Positions 1 through 8,203 of a DNA stretch of 18,213 bases are shown here, piece after piece; position 1 is the first letter of the stretch; every line of letters begins with the position of its first letter. The notes beneath the pieces were generated by a model. The model searched no databases. It was given only the letters and a program-made list of their open reading frames with translations, and had not been told where the DNA came from. A program made the position numbers and the translations under genes. This DNA comes from Bacteroidota bacterium (lineage in GTDB: Bacteria > Bacteroidota > Bacteroidia > Chitinophagales > Chitinophagaceae). The stretch lies in assembly GCA_947461015.1 (NCBI GenBank), contig CANHIR010000016.1:1-18213 (forward strand). Direction: 5' to 3'.

Positions 1-676
1 AAGCAGTTTTACGACTATCACTTTCACCATGTAGAAAACCTTTTACTTGTCGCTTATATTCTGAAAATACCGCCACTACACGGCGACCATTGCTAAAACT
101 CTCATCAATGTCTGCGGTATAGCCTGCTTTGGCTAGTCTATGAATTACTTTATCAAAAATGCGTCTTAACTCTTGGCGTTTTTTATACAATTGCATTCTA
201 ATCTTTGCCAAATCCTCCGATGCATTGTCTTTTACATTCCCTCGATCATCTATAATTTCATCAATACTTTCAATGATTGCTTTTTCATAATAGCTATCAC
301 CAATCACTTCATACATATTGGAATAGGCTTGCTTGCGTTCTGCGTCAAACCATTTGTATAAGTTCCCAGTATGATCAGCTAATTTTCTTAGCAATAACCA
401 TTGTTCTCCAGTTAATTGTGCACCCGGAATACCCAATAATTTTAGATCCCTTCTAATATCTAATACAAAGTCCGTTGGGAAATATTGATTGGCCGATTTT
501 ATGTATTTATACTCCTCTGTTTGTCTTAAAGCAGATTGGATGTATTTTAAATGGGTGTGTATCCTCATTTCTTCCACCAACTCTTTTCCAATGGTTGTTT
601 GACAATGCCCTAATAAAATAGCAGTAATTTTATCAAATTCTAATTGGGTTAAGGCATTTTCCGGATATACTTTCAT
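1..676 (-). CDS. mutS2: Endonuclease MutS2 (MutS-like ATPase), N-terminal part, cut by window edge
   Basis: Translating the minus strand from the ATG at 676 gives 225 residues open to the left edge, so the C-terminal part is missing. It begins MKVYPENALTQLEFDKI and contains IIDDRGNVKDNASEDLAKIR (residues 141-160) and SNGRRVVAVFSEYKRQVKGFLHGES (about 195-219). These match the N-terminal core and lever region of Bacteroidota MutS2. The Walker ATPase and the C-terminal Smr nuclease domain would lie beyond the window. MutS2 proteins bind branched DNA or collided ribosomes, suppress homologous recombination or aid ribosome rescue, and are not classical mismatch repair proteins; which role applies here cannot be seen. 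It is divergent from msrA. A weak -7-like box (TAAATTCG, minus strand, 700-693) lies upstream. Confidence 0.88.
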   Translation of the reverse strand, partial: MKVYPENALTQLEFDKITAILLGHCQTTIGKELVEEMRIHTHLKYIQSALRQTEEYKYIKSANQYFPTDFVLDIRRDLKLLGIPGAQLTGEQWLLLRKLADHTGNLYKWFDAERKQAYSNMYEVIGDSYYEKAIIESIDEIIDDRGNVKDNASEDLAKIRMQLYKKRQELRRIFDKVIHRLAKAGYTADIDESFSNGRRVVAVFSEYKRQVKGFLHGESDSRKTA

Positions 677-773
677 AGGACAGAATAGGCTGCGAATTTA
701 CTTAAATAAACATTAACACCATTTGAACAATTATGTTCCTAAATTGTTTAATTAATAACATCATTCAAATCTT

Positions 774-1424
774 ATGAAAGCGCTTATTAAATCCTTGTTT
801 CTTTTCACCGCATTTTTGAGCTTCGAAGCATGTGCTCAGCCTAAAAAGAAGCAAAACTCAAACGATTCAAACAATATAAACATGACAAATACAGAAACCA
901 TTACCCTAGGATCTGGCTGCTTTTGGTGCACGGAAGCCATTTATCAAAGATTAGAAGGGGTTGTAAAAGTGACCAGTGGGTATAGTGGAGGGCATATTGA
1001 AAACCCAACCTATGAGCAGGTTTGTGATAAAACAACTGGGCATGCCGAGGTTTGTCAAATTGTATATGACACCACAAAAATTAGCTTAGATGATATTTTA
1101 GCCGTTTTTTGGAAAACACATGATCCAACCACTCCAAACCAACAAGGCAATGATGTTGGCCCGCAATACAGAAGTGCCGTTTTTTATCATAATGATCATC
1201 AAAAACAAGTTGCTGAAAAATATATAGCCGAGCTAACTGCAGCTAAAGCGTGGGATAAACCCATTATTACCGAGGTTACTGCATTTACCAAATTCTATTC
1301 TGCAGAAAGCTACCACCAAAACTATTACAATAACAACACCTATCAAGGTTATTGTCGTTATGTGATTGGCCCCAAATTGGAGAAATTCGAAAAGGTATTT
1401 AAAGCCAAGTTGAAAAAGGAATAA
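774..1424 (+). CDS. msrA: Peptide-methionine (S)-S-oxide reductase, probable lipoprotein
   Basis: A 216-residue MsrA that reduces methionine-S-sulfoxide in proteins using a catalytic cysteine. The signature GCFWC is at residues 48-52 (nucleophile C49). SGYSGGHIENPTYEQVC, TGHAE and GPQYRSAVFYH follow in the family order, and GYCRYVIGPKLEKF near the end carries a possible resolving cysteine (C194). The first 20 residues form a short hydrophobic leader ending F-E-A-C, which resembles a lipobox (C20) although Glu at -2 is atypical. Export to the periplasm is therefore likely but not certain. A second ATG (residue 37, position 882) could start a cytosolic form directly before the catalytic domain. 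No MsrB domain is fused. The next gene encodes another exported protein 35 bp downstream, so the two may be co-transcribed. Confidence 0.93.
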   Translation: MKALIKSLFLFTAFLSFEACAQPKKKQNSNDSNNINMTNTETITLGSGCFWCTEAIYQRLEGVVKVTSGYSGGHIENPTYEQVCDKTTGHAEVCQIVYDTTKISLDDILAVFWKTHDPTTPNQQGNDVGPQYRSAVFYHNDHQKQVAEKYIAELTAAKAWDKPIITEVTAFTKFYSAESYHQNYYNNNTYQGYCRYVIGPKLEKFEKVFKAKLKKE

Positions 1425-1459
1425 TTGCTTATTTTTATAAGATATATCAACTTGTAGCT

Positions 1460-3148
1460 ATGAAATATCTTATCATTTTATTGTCAATATTGCTAGTAGG
1501 TTCGTCTACTTCAGCTCAAACAGTTTTTACAAAAGCAGACACCTTACGAGGTAGCTTAAATGAAAATAGAGATTGGTTTGATATAAAGCATTATGTAATA
1601 TCTGTTGAGCCCAATATTGAAAATAAAACTATTCAGGGGGAAGTTAGATGGAATGCAATAACAACAAAAGCAAATAATAATATTCAAATTGATTTACAAC
1701 AACCATTAATTATTAAACAGGTATTAATGATTGTAGATCCGATGGGTAAATTCAGGTTAGATACTTTAAACTTTACTAGAGAAAATAATATTGCCATTGC
1801 TTTTCCAAAAACTAAATTAATGATTGGAGAAGAATTTCAATTAATAATTACCTATTTTGGAAAGCCACGTGAAGCAATACGCCCACCTTGGGATGGAGGT
1901 TGGATTTGGGAAAAAGACGCTAATGGAAATCCATGGATTTCTGTTGCTTGTCAAGGACTTGGAGCATCGGTTTGGTATCCTTGCAAAGACATTCAATCGG
2001 ATGAACCTGACAATGGTGCTACCATTGAAATAACAATACCAAAGAAATATAATATAACAACCATTTCAAATGGCAGACAACGTGATGTTGAGTTTATGCC
2101 TTTTAGAAAAGACACTACATTTTCAACACGTGTTACGAATCCAATCAACAACTACAACATCATTCCTTACATTGGAGACTATGTTGGATGGAGTGAAAAA
2201 TACAAAGGATTAAAAGGTGATTTAGACATTTCTTATTTTGCTTTAAGACAAGATTCTGCAAAAGCCCGTGTTCAGTATCAACAAGTCCCACAAATGATTA
2301 AAGCATTTGAATATTGGTTTGGCCCCTATCCTTTTTATGAGGATGGATTTAAAATGATCCAAAGTCCTCATTTAGGTATGGAACATCAGTCGGCTATTGC
2401 TTATGGAAATAAATTTAAGAATGGCTATTTAGGTCGTGATTTATCGGGTTCAGGCTGGGGGTTAAAATGGGATTTTATTATAGTTCACGAAAGTGGTCAT
2501 GAATGGTTTGCGAATAATATCACTTCCAAAGACATTGCTGATATGTGGGTCCATGAAGGCTTTACCAATTATTCGGAAACTTTGTTTACAGAATTTTATT
2601 ATGGCATAGAAGCAGGCAATGAATACAATGTGGGTAGTAGACGAACCATTAAAAATGATCGACCAATTATTGGGCATTATGGTGTAAATGAAGAAGGCAG
2701 TGGTGATATGTATGCTAAAGCGGGCAGTATGATACATAATATTAGACATGTCATTAATAATGATAGTTTGTTCCGATCTATCCTGATTGGTTTAAATAAG
2801 GATTTCTATCATCAAACAGTGACTACTGAACAAATTGAAAAATATATTTCTACTAAATCAGGAATCAATTTAAGTAAAGTATTTGATCAATATCTAAGAA
2901 CCATTCAAATACCTACTTTTAGTTATAGCTATGATGAAAAAGAAAAAATACTTACTTATCAATGGAAAACTTGTATAGCTGGATTTAACATGCCATTAAA
3001 ATTCAAATACGAAGGAGTTGATTTTACTTTATTACCTTCTGATTATCAACCACAAAAAAGATTAATTAAATTAGGTAATTTTAATGCAACAGCGTTTGGG
3101 GAAGCAATTAAAAAACAATATTACGTAGAAGTGAATAATGAAAAGTAA
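1460..3148 (+). CDS. Secreted M1-family zinc aminopeptidase
   Basis: A 562-residue metallopeptidase predicted to trim N-terminal residues from peptides outside the cytoplasm. Residues 1-19 form a signal peptide with a cleavage site near STSAQ. The N-terminal beta domain (about 25-240) precedes the thermolysin-like domain. GMEHQ (306-310) takes the place of the substrate-anchoring GxMEN motif. HESGH (343-347) and E366, separated by 18 residues, give the zinc site HExxH-X18-E. Y418 in YAKAG fits the transition-state tyrosine. The protein ends soon after about residue 480 with a small beta region and lacks the helical C-terminal domain of long M1 enzymes such as PepN; short forms like this are familiar in Bacteroidota. 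It converges with the NlpC/P60 gene across only 6 bp. Its specificity cannot be inferred. Confidence 0.92.
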   Translation: MKYLIILLSILLVGSSTSAQTVFTKADTLRGSLNENRDWFDIKHYVISVEPNIENKTIQGEVRWNAITTKANNNIQIDLQQPLIIKQVLMIVDPMGKFRLDTLNFTRENNIAIAFPKTKLMIGEEFQLIITYFGKPREAIRPPWDGGWIWEKDANGNPWISVACQGLGASVWYPCKDIQSDEPDNGATIEITIPKKYNITTISNGRQRDVEFMPFRKDTTFSTRVTNPINNYNIIPYIGDYVGWSEKYKGLKGDLDISYFALRQDSAKARVQYQQVPQMIKAFEYWFGPYPFYEDGFKMIQSPHLGMEHQSAIAYGNKFKNGYLGRDLSGSGWGLKWDFIIVHESGHEWFANNITSKDIADMWVHEGFTNYSETLFTEFYYGIEAGNEYNVGSRRTIKNDRPIIGHYGVNEEGSGDMYAKAGSMIHNIRHVINNDSLFRSILIGLNKDFYHQTVTTEQIEKYISTKSGINLSKVFDQYLRTIQIPTFSYSYDEKEKILTYQWKTCIAGFNMPLKFKYEGVDFTLLPSDYQPQKRLIKLGNFNATAFGEAIKKQYYVEVNNEK

Positions 3149-3154
3149 ATACCT

Positions 3155-3865
3155 TTATTTTACTAAATTATCAATTCTTCCCATACTAAATAAAGTACGT
3201 TGATAAAAAGGTTCTGACAAATCACTAATTGTTACTCCTTTTTTAGAGGAAGCATGCACAAATTTATTGTTGGTCAGATATATGCCAACATGTGAAACTT
3301 TATTGGGTCCTTCTGTTTTAAAGAATATTAAATCACCTTCTTTTAATTCATCCCAGTTTATTCTTTTACTTTGCAAATACTGTTCTGCAGCAGTACGGTT
3401 TAATTTGATATTAAAGGTTCCTTTCATTACATCCAAAGCAAAATAGGAACAATCCACTCCATTTTTAGAGCCTCCTCCATATACATAAGGTGTTCCAATC
3501 CATTCATCTATTTTTTTCAATAACGAAATATTAACTATAGATTCAACGGGCACATCCATCAAAATGGAATATTTTAATTGTAACCAGTTGGCTTTTTCCA
3601 CCTCCGATAAATTATCAGGCATTTTATCCAATGGTTTACTATCACTTGGATCTATTTCTTCAATTCCTAAAGATGCGTTTTTTACATACACTCTACCTGG
3701 TGTTACCGACAAATTATCTAAAAATTCAATTTTATCCGATTTAACTACTGTTTTTTGAGGTGCCGGTTTTACTTTATTAGTTATAGGACGTAGCGCGCTA
3801 CAGCTACTCATCAATAGAATAACTGTAATTAAGCCAAGATTATATAATAAAGTTTTTAGCTGCAT
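3155..3865 (-). CDS. NlpC/P60-family cysteine peptidase, lipoprotein
   Basis: A 236-residue probable cell-wall hydrolase of the NlpC/P60 (gamma-D-glutamyl-diaminopimelate endopeptidase) family. Numbering is from the ATG at 3865; a TTG three codons upstream is a less likely start. A hydrophobic leader ends in LMSSC, a good lipobox with C22 as the lipidated residue. A linker of about 90 residues precedes the catalytic domain (about 118-236). The domain shows WIGTPYVYGG, then the nucleophile in DCSYF (C139), GDLIFF, SHVGIYL (H192) and KFVHASS (H204 as the third polar residue). The usual DCSGF reads DCSYF here, with Tyr at a position that is normally Gly. The expected location is the outer membrane or periplasm, acting on peptidoglycan stem peptides. 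It is divergent from dnaE. Confidence 0.9.
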   Translation of the reverse strand: MQLKTLLYNLGLITVILLMSSCSALRPITNKVKPAPQKTVVKSDKIEFLDNLSVTPGRVYVKNASLGIEEIDPSDSKPLDKMPDNLSEVEKANWLQLKYSILMDVPVESIVNISLLKKIDEWIGTPYVYGGGSKNGVDCSYFALDVMKGTFNIKLNRTAAEQYLQSKRINWDELKEGDLIFFKTEGPNKVSHVGIYLTNNKFVHASSKKGVTISDLSEPFYQRTLFSMGRIDNLVK

Positions 3866-3996
3866 AGTGTGCAAGTTAAGCCAAGATGCCCGAATTAAAC
3901 CTAAAACGAAGCTATTTTAACCATTTTTTGTGGAAAATTAGACCCATAAAAAGTCCTCAATTTGTCGATATTTGCATACTTAGTCCTATCCTAATT

Positions 3997-6900
3997 ATGC
4001 CAACTTTTTCTCATTTACACGTACATACTCAATATTCACTTTTAGACGGTGCAGCTTCCATAGATAAATTATATCAGAAAGCAATGTCGGATAACATGCC
4101 CGCATTGGCAATAACGGATCATGGAAACATGTTTGGTGCATTTAATTTTGTAAATCAGGCTTGGAAGAAAACCAAGGTAGTTGGTAAGGATAAGAATGGA
4201 AATGATATTTTAGCTCCAGTTGTAAAACCCATTGTTGGATGTGAATTTTACATGGTAAAGGATAGACATCAAAAAACATTTACAAAGGAAAATAAGGACG
4301 ATCGTTTTCACCAAGTATTATTGGCAAAAAACGCCATTGGATATCAAAATTTAATTAAACTTACTTCACTTGGATATATCGAAGGAATGTATAGTAAGTA
4401 TCCTCGAATTGACAAGGAACTTATTTTGCAATATCATGAAGGCATCATAGCAACTACTTGTTGTATTGGTGCGCATGTTCCTCAATTTATTTTAAGACAC
4501 GGGGAGGAAGCCGCTGAAAAAGAATTTAAATGGTGGTTGGATATATTTGGTGAAGATTATTATATAGAATTACAAAGACACCAAATTCCAGAACAAGAAA
4601 CCATCAATGCAACCTTGCAAAAGTTTGCAAAAAAATTCAAGGTTCCCGTAATTGCAACCAATGATAGTCACTATGTTAATGAAGACGACGCCAATGCGCA
4701 TGATATTTTACTATGTGTGAATACAGGGGAAAAACAATCTACCCCTGGTTTTGATGATTTTGTAAATGATGAATTACAAATTAAAAATAGAAGATTCAAG
4801 TTTCCGAATAATGAGTTTTATTTTAAGACTCAAACTGAGATGATTGAATTGTTTAGTGATATCCCAGAAGCCATTGATAATACCAATGCCATTGTTGATA
4901 AAGTGGAAGTACTCAATTTAAAAAAAGACATCCTCCTACCCGCTTTCCCAATTCCAAAGGAATTTAAGATTCATAAGGACGCAAATATGAATCAGTGGGA
5001 GTTTTTAAAGCATATAACTTGGGAGGGAGCACACAAAAGATATCCTGAAATCACTGCTGAAATTCAAGAGCGTATAGATTTTGAATTATTCACCATTCAA
5101 ACCATGGGATTTGCTGGTTACTTCTTAATTGTGAGTGATTTTATTAAAGCAGGTAGAGAGATGGATGTGTTTGTTGGTCCTGGTCGTGGGTCGGCTGCGG
5201 GCAGTGTGGTTGCCTATTGTATTGGTATTACCAATATAGACCCCATAAAGTATCAGTTACTTTTTGAGCGTTTCTTAAATCCAGATAGAAAGTCCATGCC
5301 CGATATTGATACGGACTTTGATGATGAAGGCAGACAAAAAGTAATAGATTATGTTGTAGAAAAATATGGCAAGGAGCAGGTAGCTCAAATTATTACATAT
5401 GGTACCATGGCTGCTAAAAGTAGTATTAAGGATGTAGCACGTGTAATGGATTTGCCACTTTCAGAATCCAATTTATTAGCCAAATTAGTGCCTGATAAAC
5501 CCGGCACGGAATTAGGACGTTGTTTACACGCGCCTATCACTGCAAAAGAGGGAGAAAAATCTTTAGCGGAAAAAGAAGGATATCAGGGAGAAGATATTGA
5601 CAACATAAAAAAATTAAGAGAGATTTATAAGGGATCAGATTTACGTTCTATTGTTTTGCATGAAGCAGAAAAATTGGAAGGCTCTATTAGAAATACGGGT
5701 ATTCATGCAGCTGGAATCATAATAGCACCTAAGGATTTAACGGAGATTATGCCAGTTGCTACCTCTAAGGATTCAACACTATGGATAACACAAATTGAAG
5801 GTTCGGTTATTGAAGATGCAGGGGTAATTAAGATGGACTTTTTGGGATTAAAAACCCTATCCATTTTAAAAACTGCTTTGGAATTAATTTATCAAAATCA
5901 TGGTATAAAAATTGACTTGGATAATGTTCCTTTAGATGATGAAAAAACTTTTCAATTGTATCAAAAAGGGGAAACCAATGCAACTTTCCAATTTGAATCG
6001 GTGGGCATGCAAAAATATTTACGTGATTTAAAGCCTGATAAATTTGCGGACTTAATTGCCATGAACGCTTTGTATCGTCCAGGCCCAATGGCGTATATCC
6101 CAAACTTTATTGAACGTAAACATGGTCGAGAAATTATTAAGTATGATTTACCAGAAATGGAAGAATATTTATCTGACACCTATGGCATTACGGTGTATCA
6201 AGAACAGGTAATGTTGTTGAGTCAGAAAATTGGTGGCTTTACAAAAGGTGATGCCGATGTATTGAGGAAGGCAATGGGGAAAAAACAAAAATCGGTGCTG
6301 GATAAAATGAAGGCACAGTTTGTTGCTGGTGCAGTAAAAAATGGACATCCTGAAAATATATTAGATAAAGTTTGGGCAGACTGGGAATCATTCGCTCAAT
6401 ATGCCTTTAATAAATCACACTCCACCTGTTATGCAATGGTGGCTTATCAAACAGCCTACTTAAAAGCACATTATCCTGGTGAATATATGTCAGCCGTATT
6501 AAATCATGCAGGTAGTATTGATAAAATCACCTTCTTTATGGAAGAGTGTAAACGCATGGGCATAAAAGTTTTGGGGCCGGATATCAATGAATCTCTGAAA
6601 GGTTTTTCTGTTAATAAACAAGGCCAAATACGTTTTGGCTTAGGTGGATTAAAAGGTGTGGGTGAAGCGGCTATTGAAGCTATTATTATAGAAAGAGATA
6701 AAGGTGGACATTTTAAAGACATGGTAGATTATATCAAACGTGTTTTGTCCCGTGCAGTAAATAAAAAATCTTTAGAGAGTTTAGCCTATTCTGGTACTTT
6801 TGACTGCTTTCCAGAATATTCACGAGCACAATATTTTCATGTGGGTGACGGAGACCGTGCCAATGGATTAGAAAAACTAATTCAATATGCGCAAGCTACA

Positions 6901-7674
6901 CAAGCTATGACTACCGGCACCACCAATACCCTTTTTGGTGACTTACCTTCCGCCATGCAAGTTCCTCTTCCCAAATTAGCTACCTGTGAACCATGGACTT
7001 TAACGGAAACTTTGGAACATGAAAAGGATGTTACCGGCATTTTTATGAGTGGGCATCCTTTGGATCATTTTAATTTTGAAATGCGCCATTATAATTTTAC
7101 GAATATCAATGACTTTAATGAGGTAAGAGATAATTTAATGGTGCGCCCTAACAATTTAGGGAAACCTTTTAAACTAGCAGGTCTAATTACAGATGTGCAA
7201 CATAGAATTACCAAAACGGGCAAGAACTTTGGCTCCTTTGTCATTGAAGACTTTACCAGTAAAACAGATTTTATTTTGTGGAGTGAGGATTATATTAAAT
7301 TTCAGAATTATTTAGAAGTTGGACAAAAAGTATATATCAACGGATCCTTTAGAACTAGATTTAACCAGGCTAATAATTTTGAATTTAAAATTCAATCCAT
7401 GTCTTTATTAGAAATGGTAAAACAAAATCAAACCAGGTCTATTGAAATTACTTTACACCCTGCTCATTTGAATGAAGAAATTATTTCCTTCTTTGAAAAA
7501 AACTTAAAACAAAATCCAGGTAAATCTTCTTTCAAAGTCACCTTTATAGAACCAAGGGAACAATTATCCGCTAGTTTATTAACCCTTGAAAAAGGATTTT
7601 TAATGAATGATGAATTAGTTGAATTCTTGGATAATACCCCGGAATTAGGTGTTAAAGTGAACTTGGTTACCTAA
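3997..7674 (+). CDS. dnaE: DNA polymerase III subunit alpha
   Basis: A 1225-residue replicative polymerase that elongates both strands as the core of Pol III. The ATG at 3997 was chosen because MPTFSHLHVHTQYSLLDGA is the family N-terminus; the open frame continues to 3886, but those 37 codons look like leader sequence. The PHP domain (about 1-290) keeps putative metal ligands H8, H10, D41-H42, E83, H105, C155 or C156, D223 and H225. The polymerase domain has PDIDTDF with catalytic D436 and D438, and D614 in KMDFLG as the third aspartate. A helix-hairpin-helix segment (FGLGGLKGVGEAA) follows, then an OB fold near 1049-1125 (KLAGLITDVQHRITKTGKNFGSF). It is a DnaE-type enzyme, not PolC, with no fused exonuclease. 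The N-terminal extension could be real only if an upstream start is used. Confidence 0.97.
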   Translation: MPTFSHLHVHTQYSLLDGAASIDKLYQKAMSDNMPALAITDHGNMFGAFNFVNQAWKKTKVVGKDKNGNDILAPVVKPIVGCEFYMVKDRHQKTFTKENKDDRFHQVLLAKNAIGYQNLIKLTSLGYIEGMYSKYPRIDKELILQYHEGIIATTCCIGAHVPQFILRHGEEAAEKEFKWWLDIFGEDYYIELQRHQIPEQETINATLQKFAKKFKVPVIATNDSHYVNEDDANAHDILLCVNTGEKQSTPGFDDFVNDELQIKNRRFKFPNNEFYFKTQTEMIELFSDIPEAIDNTNAIVDKVEVLNLKKDILLPAFPIPKEFKIHKDANMNQWEFLKHITWEGAHKRYPEITAEIQERIDFELFTIQTMGFAGYFLIVSDFIKAGREMDVFVGPGRGSAAGSVVAYCIGITNIDPIKYQLLFERFLNPDRKSMPDIDTDFDDEGRQKVIDYVVEKYGKEQVAQIITYGTMAAKSSIKDVARVMDLPLSESNLLAKLVPDKPGTELGRCLHAPITAKEGEKSLAEKEGYQGEDIDNIKKLREIYKGSDLRSIVLHEAEKLEGSIRNTGIHAAGIIIAPKDLTEIMPVATSKDSTLWITQIEGSVIEDAGVIKMDFLGLKTLSILKTALELIYQNHGIKIDLDNVPLDDEKTFQLYQKGETNATFQFESVGMQKYLRDLKPDKFADLIAMNALYRPGPMAYIPNFIERKHGREIIKYDLPEMEEYLSDTYGITVYQEQVMLLSQKIGGFTKGDADVLRKAMGKKQKSVLDKMKAQFVAGAVKNGHPENILDKVWADWESFAQYAFNKSHSTCYAMVAYQTAYLKAHYPGEYMSAVLNHAGSIDKITFFMEECKRMGIKVLGPDINESLKGFSVNKQGQIRFGLGGLKGVGEAAIEAIIIERDKGGHFKDMVDYIKRVLSRAVNKKSLESLAYSGTFDCFPEYSRAQYFHVGDGDRANGLEKLIQYAQATQAMTTGTTNTLFGDLPSAMQVPLPKLATCEPWTLTETLEHEKDVTGIFMSGHPLDHFNFEMRHYNFTNINDFNEVRDNLMVRPNNLGKPFKLAGLITDVQHRITKTGKNFGSFVIEDFTSKTDFILWSEDYIKFQNYLEVGQKVYINGSFRTRFNQANNFEFKIQSMSLLEMVKQNQTRSIEITLHPAHLNEEIISFFEKNLKQNPGKSSFKVTFIEPREQLSASLLTLEKGFLMNDELVEFLDNTPELGVKVNLVT

Positions 7675-7676
7675 TA

Positions 7677-7740
7677 TGCCCCTTTGGCAGAAAAATTGTC
7701 CCCAATGACAATACTAATAAGTGGAAAAGTCAAATGGGCA
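7677..7740 (+). other. Structured RNA element just after dnaE
   Basis: Starting 3 bp after the dnaE stop, TGCCCCTTTGGC (7677-7688) can pair with GTCAAATGGGCA (7729-7740). Twelve positions pair with one C-U mismatch and one G-U wobble. Inside it, ATTGTC (7695-7700) and GACAAT (7707-7712) form a second perfect 6-bp hairpin with a 6-nt loop. There is no T-run after the outer stem on the plus strand, so it is not a standard intrinsic terminator. On the minus strand the inner hairpin is followed by five Ts, but no leftward gene reads into it. It could protect the dnaE mRNA 3' end or act in the leader of a longer trxA transcript. The function is unknown. Confidence 0.4.
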
Positions 7741-7758
7741 GGTATAAAAGATTGGAAC

Positions 7759-7766
7759 TATTTTTG
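7759..7766 (+). promoter_or_regulatory. Candidate Bacteroidota -7 box for trxA
   Basis: TATTTTTG is a perfect match to TAnnTTTG, 40 bp before the trxA ATG, implying a leader of about 33 nt. No clear TTTG -33 element sits at the usual spacing. The match is inferred by eye from the phylum consensus. Confidence 0.45.
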
Positions 7767-7806
7767 AGCTATAGAAAATATAGAATAACAATTTAAAATA
7801 AGTAAT

Positions 7807-8124
7807 ATGGCATTAGAATTTACAGACGCTAATTTTCAGCAAGTAGTAATGGAAAGTGATAAACTTTCAGTAATTGATTTTTGGGCAGAATGGTGTGGTC
7901 CTTGTCGTGCAATTGGGCCAGTTATTGAAGAATTAGCTGTACAATACGAAGGAAAAGTAAATATCGGTAAAGTAAATGTAGACGTTAACCCTAATTTAAG
8001 CATGAATTTTGGCATTACCTCTATCCCAGCTATCCTATTTGTAAAAGGTGGTCAAGTGGTAGATAAACAAATTGGAGCCGTACCAAAAGCGGTTTTAGAG
8101 AATAAAATAAAAAATCACTTATAG
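7807..8124 (+). CDS. trxA: Thioredoxin
   Basis: A 105-residue cytosolic thioredoxin, the usual length for the family. The redox motif WCGPC is at 29-33 (C30 and C33), and the cis-proline is in TSIPAIL (P74). FWAEWCGPCRAIGPVIEEL and KVNVDVNPNLSMNFGI are standard thioredoxin-fold segments. There is no signal peptide. The protein supplies electrons from thioredoxin reductase to targets such as ribonucleotide reductase and methionine sulfoxide reductases. The gene appears to be transcribed on its own: it has a -7 box upstream at 7759 and a strong intrinsic terminator immediately downstream. Confidence 0.97.
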   Translation: MALEFTDANFQQVVMESDKLSVIDFWAEWCGPCRAIGPVIEELAVQYEGKVNIGKVNVDVNPNLSMNFGITSIPAILFVKGGQVVDKQIGAVPKAVLENKIKNHL

Positions 8125-8148
8125 ACTTTGTCAAATAAAGAATTTTCC

Positions 8149-8179
8149 AAAATCCTGCTAAATAGCAGGATTTTTTTTT
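8149..8179 (+). terminator. Intrinsic terminator after trxA
   Basis: AAAATCCTGCTA (8149-8160) and TAGCAGGATTTT (8163-8174) are perfect inverted repeats, probably folding as an 8- to 10-bp stem with a short loop. A run of nine Ts (8171-8179) follows the G+C-rich part. It begins 24 bp after the trxA stop and ends about 25 bp before the transporter start, so it isolates trxA. Confidence 0.88.
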
Positions 8180-8203
8180 ATCTTACTGCCATAAATTTTT
8201 AGC

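Noticed and set aside
173..361. Plus-strand open frame of 62 codons with hydrophobic residues
   Set aside because: It lies entirely within mutS2 on the opposite strand, which has clear family similarity.
1428..1441. CTTAT-TTTT-ATAAG hairpin after msrA
   Set aside because: It is only a 5-bp AT-rich stem without a following T-run, too weak to call a terminator.
2462..2749. Minus-strand 95-codon open frame within the M1 peptidase gene
   Set aside because: It is a shadow of the catalytic domain coding sequence; its composition mirrors that gene and no start context or family is recognisable.
3886..3996. A 37-codon N-terminal extension of dnaE
   Set aside because: The extension has no family similarity, and the PHP domain begins canonically at the ATG at 3997.
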